A DNA stretch of 64,000 bases from an uncultured Oscillospiraceae bacterium (GTDB lineage: Bacteria > Bacillota > Clostridia > Oscillospirales > Oscillospiraceae): NCBI GenBank assembly GCA_949841465.1, contig CATKZW010000009.1, forward strand, positions 1 through 64,000. The letters run 5' to 3'. Positions 59,729 to 64,000 of the stretch are shown in pieces (positions within the stretch are counted from its first letter, which is position 1; the number at the start of each line of letters is the position of its first letter). A program made the translations under genes and the position numbers. Under the pieces are notes generated by a model, which did not search any database, had not been told where the DNA came from, and saw only the letters and a program-made list of their open reading frames with translations.

Positions 59729-60508
59729 TCAGTGGTGGCCGTGGCCGAAGATCAGCAGCACGCCCAGGGCAAAGCCCAGCACCGTGGACAGGACGGGCCA
59801 GCGGGACTTCCACTGGAGGGCCGCCTCGGGCAGCAGCTCGAAAAACACCACGTACAGCATAGCGCCGCCCGCCAGGCTCAGAGCCGCGGCCAGGGCCGCC
59901 TCGGCCTGGCGGCCCACCAGGTAGCCCAGCAGCGCCCCCAGTACGGTGGGCACGCCGCTCAGCGCCGCCACGGCGATGGCGGAGGCGGTTTTGGAGCCGT
60001 CGTGGAGCAGGGGGACGGCAATGCTCATGCCCTCCGGCAGGTTGTGCAGGCCGATGGTCACCGCCGCCAGCACACTGGCCAGGCAGATGCCCTGCACCGC
60101 CACCGCGGCCCCCACCGCCATGCCCACCGGCACGTTGTGCAGGGCCACCGCCGCCGCCAGCACAATGCCCGCCGTGTGCAGGTCGTGATGGCCGCAGGCA
60201 CAGTGGTGAGGATTGGCCTCGTCCTCGTGGTGGGCGCTCTTGTCGATCCAGCAGTTGAGCAGCCACGTCACCCCAAAGCCCAGCACCAGCAGCACCGGCG
60301 TCATGGGCAGCCAGGGGGAGGCCTCAATGGCCTCCGGCACCATGTCCAGGGCCACGATGGACAGCATCAGCCCCCCGGTGAAGCTGAGCAGCAGGCTGGT
60401 TGCCTGGGGGGACTCCCGCTTGAACAGGGCGGCCAGGCCGCCGCCCAGGGCCAGACCGCCCACGCCGGTGGCGGCGGTCAGAAGGATCACAAATAAAATG
60501 GGGTTCAT
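59729..60508 (-). CDS. ZIP-family divalent metal transporter
   Basis: A 259-residue, eight-segment membrane protein of the ZIP family (zinc or iron uptake). Metal-site motifs in the middle helices are ALHNVPVGMA and GLHNLPEGMS, the latter being the classic HNxPEG. A cytoplasmic His-rich loop (AHHEDEANPHHCACGHHDLH) lies between segments 3 and 4, and the C-terminus is GHGHH. ATG follows TTAGGAGCG. The metal (Zn, Fe or Mn) cannot be told from sequence. It stands alone between terminators. Confidence 0.92.
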   Translation of the reverse strand: MNPILFVILLTAATGVGGLALGGGLAALFKRESPQATSLLLSFTGGLMLSIVALDMVPEAIEASPWLPMTPVLLVLGFGVTWLLNCWIDKSAHHEDEANPHHCACGHHDLHTAGIVLAAAVALHNVPVGMAVGAAVAVQGICLASVLAAVTIGLHNLPEGMSIAVPLLHDGSKTASAIAVAALSGVPTVLGALLGYLVGRQAEAALAAALSLAGGAMLYVVFFELLPEAALQWKSRWPVLSTVLGFALGVLLIFGHGHH

Positions 60509-60604
60509 GTCTCCGCGCTCCTAAGCATGTTGTGCCGGGCAGGCCGCGGGGGCCCGTCCGGGAAGTATTATCTTAGCATAGGAACGGCATAAACGCAAGC
60601 AAAA

Positions 60605-60964
60605 TTATCCTTTCCGGAACAATTCCCGCAGACCGATGACGATCAGGAAGCCGCCGAAGCATTTTTGCAGCAGCTCCACGTCCAGCGCCGTGGCCGCCCA
60701 GGCGGTGAGGGCGGAGCACGCCAGTCCCGCCCCTATGGCGGGGAGCAGGGCCCGCTTTTCCACGCAGCCGTTTTTGAAGTGAGCGGGCAGGGCGGCAGCG
60801 GCGGCGGGCAGGAAGTAGAGCAGGTTGACCCCCTGGGCCAAGGTCTGGGGCACCCCGGCAAAGCTGGTCATGTAGATGAGCAGCAGTGAACCGCCCCCCA
60901 CCCCAAAGCCGGACAGCACCCCCGTAACCGCCCCGGCCAGGGCGGCAATGAGCCAGTCTTTCAC
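60605..60964 (-). CDS. TauE/SafE half-permease, second subunit
   Basis: A 119-residue membrane protein with about four hydrophobic segments and one copy of the family Gly-rich motif (GVLSGFGVGGGSLLLIYMTSF). Full-length TauE/SafE proteins (see 26,406) are ~250 residues with two such halves. GTG at 60964 overlaps the TGA of the upstream half-gene (GTGA), so translation is tightly coupled. The track's longer ORF runs antiparallel in frame through the first gene and is not supported. The two halves probably assemble as a heterodimer equal to one permease. Confidence 0.85.
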   Translation of the reverse strand: MKDWLIAALAGAVTGVLSGFGVGGGSLLLIYMTSFAGVPQTLAQGVNLLYFLPAAAAALPAHFKNGCVEKRALLPAIGAGLACSALTAWAATALDVELLQKCFGGFLIVIGLRELFRKG

Positions 60965-61326
60965 AGGAATGCCCTCACTCCGCCGTACAGGATCAGCAGC
61001 GCGAAGCCCCGGCGCAGCCACACCATGGATATTTTCTGGAACAGCTTCCCCCCCACCAGGCCGCCCACCAGGCCGCCCGCCAGGTAGGGCAGGGCCAGCG
61101 CCAGGTCCAGCTGCCCCCGGAACCAGTAGATCCCCGCGGACAGCGCGCACAGCGGCGCGATTACCGCCACCGAGGTGGCGAAGGCCTTCCGCTGGTCCAG
61201 GCCGCACTTACCCGCCAGCAGAGGCACCAGCACCTGACCGCCGCCCCCGCCGAAAAAGCCGTTTACCACCCCGGCCGCGCCCCCCGCCAGCGCGTACCAG
61301 ATGGTCTTTGATTTTTTCTCCGACAC
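60961..61326 (-). CDS. TauE/SafE half-permease, first subunit
   Basis: A 121-residue membrane protein with about four hydrophobic segments and the motif GVVNGFFGGGGGQVLVPLL, the N-terminal-half signature of TauE/SafE exporters. The next motif, ATSVAVIAPLCALSA, is also typical. Start is GTG at 61326 after AGGGGGTGAT. It overlaps the second half by 4 nt. The gene is divergent from a TetR-type regulator, with an inverted repeat between them, so the pair is probably repressed by it. Substrate is likely a sulfur-containing or organic anion. Confidence 0.87.
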   Translation of the reverse strand: MSEKKSKTIWYALAGGAAGVVNGFFGGGGGQVLVPLLAGKCGLDQRKAFATSVAVIAPLCALSAGIYWFRGQLDLALALPYLAGGLVGGLVGGKLFQKISMVWLRRGFALLILYGGVRAFL

Positions 61327-61373
61327 CGAATATCACCCCCTGTCAGTGTGCCGCCGGTGGAAAAAAATATTCC

Positions 61374-61437
61374 TTTACACAACGAAAAAAGTGTAAAAGA
61401 ACGGCCCCTTGCGTCAGTGCAAAAAAACCGGTATAAT
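61374..61437 (+). promoter_or_regulatory. TetR-type operator and tetR promoter
   Basis: TTTACAC-N10-GTGTAAA (61374-61397) is a perfect inverted repeat in the divergent region. The regulator's promoter is TTGCGT (61409-61414), 17-bp spacer, TATAAT (61432-61437). Confidence 0.7.
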
Positions 61438-61461
61438 GTTTCAAGATTTGGAGAAAGAGTG

Positions 61462-62028
61462 ATGGAAGTGCCAAAATCTACCAAGAACGAGATTATGACC
61501 GCGCTGGGCCAGCTGCTCCAGTCCAAACGGCTGGACGACATCACCGTCACCGAGCTGGTGGAGCGGTGCAACATCTCCCGGCAGGCGTTCTATTACCACT
61601 TCTCCGACCTGTACGGCGTGGTGGACTACGGCATCCAGCAGTTCCTGGAGCAGTTTAGGGTGCCCAGCCCGGAGAAATGGCGGGAGGTCATGGAACAGAC
61701 GCTGACTTTGCTGCGGGAGCACCGCACCCTGGTGCTCAATGTCTACCGGGCCTATGAGCGCAGCTATGTGGAGCACGACCTGCGTCAGTGGGCCATGCCG
61801 CTGGTGGGGGCCCGGGTCCGGCTGGCGGCCCGGCAGTTCAGCGTGACGGAGGACCAGATCGTCTTTATGACGGAGCTGCTCACCGAGGGGCTGGCCAGCA
61901 TCGTGCTCAGCTGGGTGGAGCGGGGCATGCCCTCCAGCGTCATTGAGAGGATGGACGACTTCGACATTTTGGTGGAGGGGTGCCTGGAGTATACCATGGA
62001 GCATCTGGCTCAGAAGAATAAGAAGTGA
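61462..62028 (+). CDS. TetR-family transcriptional regulator
   Basis: A 188-residue regulator. The N-terminal helix-turn-helix (LDDITVTELVERCNISRQAFYYHFSDLYGVVDYGI) is of the DhaS/TetR type. The C-terminal ligand domain (residues ~60-185) has the helical layout of the TetR_C_7-like group (VLNVYRAYERSYVEHDL). ATG at 61462 follows TTTGGAGAAAG. Divergence from the split TauE/SafE genes and the palindrome between them suggest it represses that exporter. The ligand is unknown. Confidence 0.88.
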   Translation: MEVPKSTKNEIMTALGQLLQSKRLDDITVTELVERCNISRQAFYYHFSDLYGVVDYGIQQFLEQFRVPSPEKWREVMEQTLTLLREHRTLVLNVYRAYERSYVEHDLRQWAMPLVGARVRLAARQFSVTEDQIVFMTELLTEGLASIVLSWVERGMPSSVIERMDDFDILVEGCLEYTMEHLAQKNKK

Positions 62029-62071
62029 TTGCAGGCGGAAACAACATAATTCGACAATATTTTACATCCGG

Positions 62072-62107
62072 CCGGGCCCTGTCAGAGTTTTGAACGGGCC
62101 CGGTTTT
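62072..62107 (+). terminator. Terminator of the TetR gene
   Basis: CCGGGCCC pairs with GGGCCCGG (8 bp, 16-nt loop), followed by TTTTC. Confidence 0.75.
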
Positions 62108-62114
62108 CTGTCTA

Positions 62115-62143
62115 TGGAACATTGTTCCGGAAGAAGGTATGAT
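62115..62143 (+). promoter_or_regulatory. Promoter with palindrome upstream of the radical SAM gene
   Basis: TGGAAC (62115-62120), 17-bp spacer, TATGAT (62138-62143). GGAACA-T-TGTTCC (62116-62128) covers the -35. It is a LexA-like half-site pair but with N3 spacing, so LexA is unlikely. Confidence 0.5.
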
Positions 62144-62273
62144 GGCGCTGACCAACAGGGGCGGCGCTGTTTTAACGCGGCCCAAACACAATGGAAACAT
62201 AACGGATACGACCGGCTGCTACCATGCGCTTCAAGGGGCAGCCCCCAGAAAGACAGAAAGGATCGTGTGAACA

Positions 62274-63665
62274 ATGAGTATGATGAACAGCGTGAAACGG
62301 GCCGGATTCCGGGCCATGTACGGATATCTGGACAAGGACCCCGACGCCAATATCCCCCGGCTGATGGACTGGGTGGACCGGTTCGCGGGAAACGGCCCCA
62401 ACAGCTTCCCCACCCAGCGGGCCGCCTTCCGCAGGGTGATTGAGAACCCGGACAACAACTGGTACCGCCTGATCCGCTCCATGTGGACGGACATCGACGA
62501 CGAGGTGCGCAAGACCTTCTTCGAGAATTTCATGCTCAACGGCAACCTCATCGGCTGGGCCACCCAGGAGGAGGCCAGGGAGCGCTACGGCTGCAACATC
62601 CCCTGGGCCATCCTGCTGGACCCCACCTCCGCCTGCAATCTGCACTGCACCGGCTGCTGGGCGGCGGAGTACGGCAACAAGCTGAATCTGAGCTTCGACG
62701 AGATCGACAGCATCATCACCCAGGGCAAAAAGCTGGGCGTGTACATCTACATCTACACCGGCGGCGAGCCCATGGTGCGCAAGGACGACCTCATCGCCCT
62801 GTGCAACAAGCACAGCGACTGCGAGTTTTTGTGCTTCACCAACGCCACCCTCATCGATGAGGACTTCGCCGACCAGATGCTGCGGGTGAAGAACTTCGTC
62901 CCGGCCATCAGCGTGGAGGGCTTCGAGGAGGCCACCGACGGCCGCCGGGGGGACGGCGTGTTCCGGAAGGTCCGCCGGGCCATGGAGATTTTGAAGGCGC
63001 GCAAGCTGCCCTTCGGCACCTCCTGCTGCTACACCAGCGCCAACCTGGACTCCATCAGCTCGGAGGAGTTCGTGGACCAGCTCATTGAGTGGGGGGCCAA
63101 ATTCGCGTGGTACTTCCATTACATGCCGGTGGGCAACGACGCCGCAACCGAGCTGCTGCCCACCCCGGAGCAGCGGGAGGAGATGTACAACAAGGTCCGG
63201 GCCTACCGCCGCACCAAGCCGCTGTTCATCATGGACTTCCAGAACGACGGGGAGTACGTGGGCGGCTGCATCGCCGGGGGCCGCCGCTACCTCCACATCA
63301 ACGCCAACGGGGACGTGGACCCCTGCGTGTTCATCCACTACTCCGACTGCAACATCCGGGAGAAGTCCCTGCTGGACTGCCTGCGCTCCCCCATGTTCAT
63401 GGCCTATCACGACGGCCAGCCCTTCAACGACAACCACCTGAAGCCCTGCCCCATGCTGGAAAACCCGGAAAAGCTGCGGGAAATGGTGGCCAAAACGGGG
63501 GCAAAATCCACCGATCTCCAGTCCCCGGAGACGGCGGAGCACCTGTGCGCCAAGTGCGACGGCTACGCCCAAGCCTGGGACGAGACGGCGGAGCGCCTGT
63601 GGAGCTGCGGTCACGGCTGCGCGGGCTGCGCCCAGCACTGCGCGGAGCAGAAGGAGGCCGGCTGA
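62274..63665 (+). CDS. Radical SAM protein with C-terminal cysteine cluster
   Basis: A 463-residue radical SAM enzyme. The cluster motif is CNLHCTGCW near residue 120, with YTGGEPMVRKDDL after it as the SAM-binding GGE strand. The C-terminal region has several Cys (CIAGGRRYLHINANGDVDPC, then CNIREKSLLDC, KPCPML, HLCAKCDGY, SCGHGCAGCAQHC), consistent with a SPASM or twitch auxiliary Fe-S domain. The N-terminal ~110 residues are family-specific. Such proteins are common in Clostridia and the reaction is unknown. ATG follows AAAGGATC. It has its own promoter and terminator. Confidence 0.88.
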   Translation: MSMMNSVKRAGFRAMYGYLDKDPDANIPRLMDWVDRFAGNGPNSFPTQRAAFRRVIENPDNNWYRLIRSMWTDIDDEVRKTFFENFMLNGNLIGWATQEEARERYGCNIPWAILLDPTSACNLHCTGCWAAEYGNKLNLSFDEIDSIITQGKKLGVYIYIYTGGEPMVRKDDLIALCNKHSDCEFLCFTNATLIDEDFADQMLRVKNFVPAISVEGFEEATDGRRGDGVFRKVRRAMEILKARKLPFGTSCCYTSANLDSISSEEFVDQLIEWGAKFAWYFHYMPVGNDAATELLPTPEQREEMYNKVRAYRRTKPLFIMDFQNDGEYVGGCIAGGRRYLHINANGDVDPCVFIHYSDCNIREKSLLDCLRSPMFMAYHDGQPFNDNHLKPCPMLENPEKLREMVAKTGAKSTDLQSPETAEHLCAKCDGYAQAWDETAERLWSCGHGCAGCAQHCAEQKEAG

Positions 63666-63670
63666 CCAAA

Positions 63671-63709
63671 CCCGCGTCCCCAGCCCCCGGCGGGGCTGGG
63701 GACGCGTTG
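63671..63709 (+). terminator. Terminator of the radical SAM gene
   Basis: CGCGTCCCCAGCCCC pairs with GGGGCTGGGGACGCG. The T-tract is weak (TTGG). Confidence 0.75.
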
Positions 63710-63722
63710 GTAAAATTGCCTC

Positions 63723-63750
63723 TTGCAATTTTTCCAGAGTGTGCTACAAT
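63723..63750 (+). promoter_or_regulatory. Promoter of the terminal lipoprotein gene
   Basis: TTGCAA (63723-63728), 16-bp spacer, TACAAT (63745-63750). Two hairpins lie in the leader: GCCGCAC/GTGCGGC (63761-63777) and CAACTG/CAGTTG (63792-63807). Confidence 0.7.
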
Positions 63751-63837
63751 ATCCACGGTCGCCGCACTTTGTGCGGCGGCCTGCAAAACGACAACTGAAT
63801 ACAGTTGCGAGAAATGCAGTAGAAAGGAAGAAGCAAA

Positions 63838-64000
63838 ATGCCCAAGTTTGTCAAACGGGCCCTTTTGCTGCTGGTCGTCATCGCCATGCTGCCGGTTTCA
63901 CTGTACGGGTGTACAGGAGACACGGAGCCCACGCCCTCCACGGTCGTGAGCGACAGCGGGAGCGAACCGACCGCTGCACAATCGGGCGAGTTACCCAACG
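63838..64000 (+). CDS. Lipoprotein, N-terminal part only
   Basis: ATG at 63838 follows AAAGGAAG. The first ~54 residues are visible: a basic start and hydrophobic signal (KRALLLLVVIAMLPVSL), the lipobox LYGC, then a Thr/Ser/Pro/Glu-rich linker (TEPTPSTVVSDSGSEPT) before the window ends. This predicts a surface lipoprotein, perhaps a transporter binding protein or peptidase. The functional domain is outside the window, so nothing more can be said. It is not listed in the ORF track. Confidence 0.8.
   Translation, partial: MPKFVKRALLLLVVIAMLPVSLYGCTGDTEPTPSTVVSDSGSEPTAAQSGELPN

Noticed and set aside
62116-62128. LexA box GGAACATTGTTCC
   Set aside because: The half-sites are separated by three instead of four bases, so it does not fit the Gram-positive SOS consensus.

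Overview
The window looks like chromosome of a high-GC, obligately anaerobic Gram-positive bacterium of the Clostridia, most like the Oscillospiraceae (Flavonifractor/Lawsonibacter-type). The evidence is the class III ribonucleotide reductase with its activase, AddAB in place of RecBCD, a CIRCE/groE operon, a T-box leader, strong sigma-A promoters (TTGACA-N17-TATAAT), GTG/TTG starts and GC-rich codons. The taxon is an inference from gene content.

Layout. Bases 1-3,710 are a decayed integrative element: the end of an IS5-like insertion sequence, an ArdC-like anti-restriction protein, a cysteine-rich VLP protein and a broken tyrosine integrase. From 3,714 the core chromosome begins. A GNAT gene and addAB run leftward, then infC-rpmI-rplT run rightward behind a leader that carries an attenuator. 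A LytTR/DUF3021 regulatory cassette with two small membrane proteins follows. A leftward amino-acid ABC transporter plus oxidoreductase operon and an aconitase-family hydratase come next. Then there is an XRE-type membrane regulator, a CmpB-like protein, and the methionine transporter metNI and metQ, with an AUG-specifier T-box just before metQ.

Bases 25.9-33.9 kb hold a MarR/TauE pair, a KtrB-type K+ channel subunit, a large transglutaminase-fold protein, cysK facing an Rrf2 regulator over shared operators, and fruK followed by an unlisted 51-codon ORF. Bases 34.2-46.5 kb hold an ABC-F protein, a 111-nt hairpin, a two-gene small-protein operon with a forespore-like promoter, nrdR, groESL, a chemoreceptor, a probable structured ncRNA, an ABC-F resistance-type gene behind a three-codon uORF attenuator, ilvE, an XRE/small-protein pair and tRNA-Gly(GCC).

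Bases 46.7-64 kb hold uppP-ftsK, leuS, dinB with an SOS-like box, a GNAT, a 35-cysteine protein, nrdD-nrdG-dut with NrdR-like boxes, a ZIP transporter, a TauE/SafE permease split into two overlapping half-genes facing a TetR regulator, a radical SAM protein and the start of a lipoprotein.

Themes. Nucleotide and DNA maintenance genes recur (addAB, nrdR/nrdDG/dut, dinB, ftsK). Many genes sit behind cis-regulatory RNA or clear operators. The strongest candidates for undescribed biology are the ~235-nt structured RNA at 41.75 kb, the split TauE/SafE pair, the forespore-type small-protein operon with the adjacent hairpin, and the unassigned small and cysteine-rich proteins.
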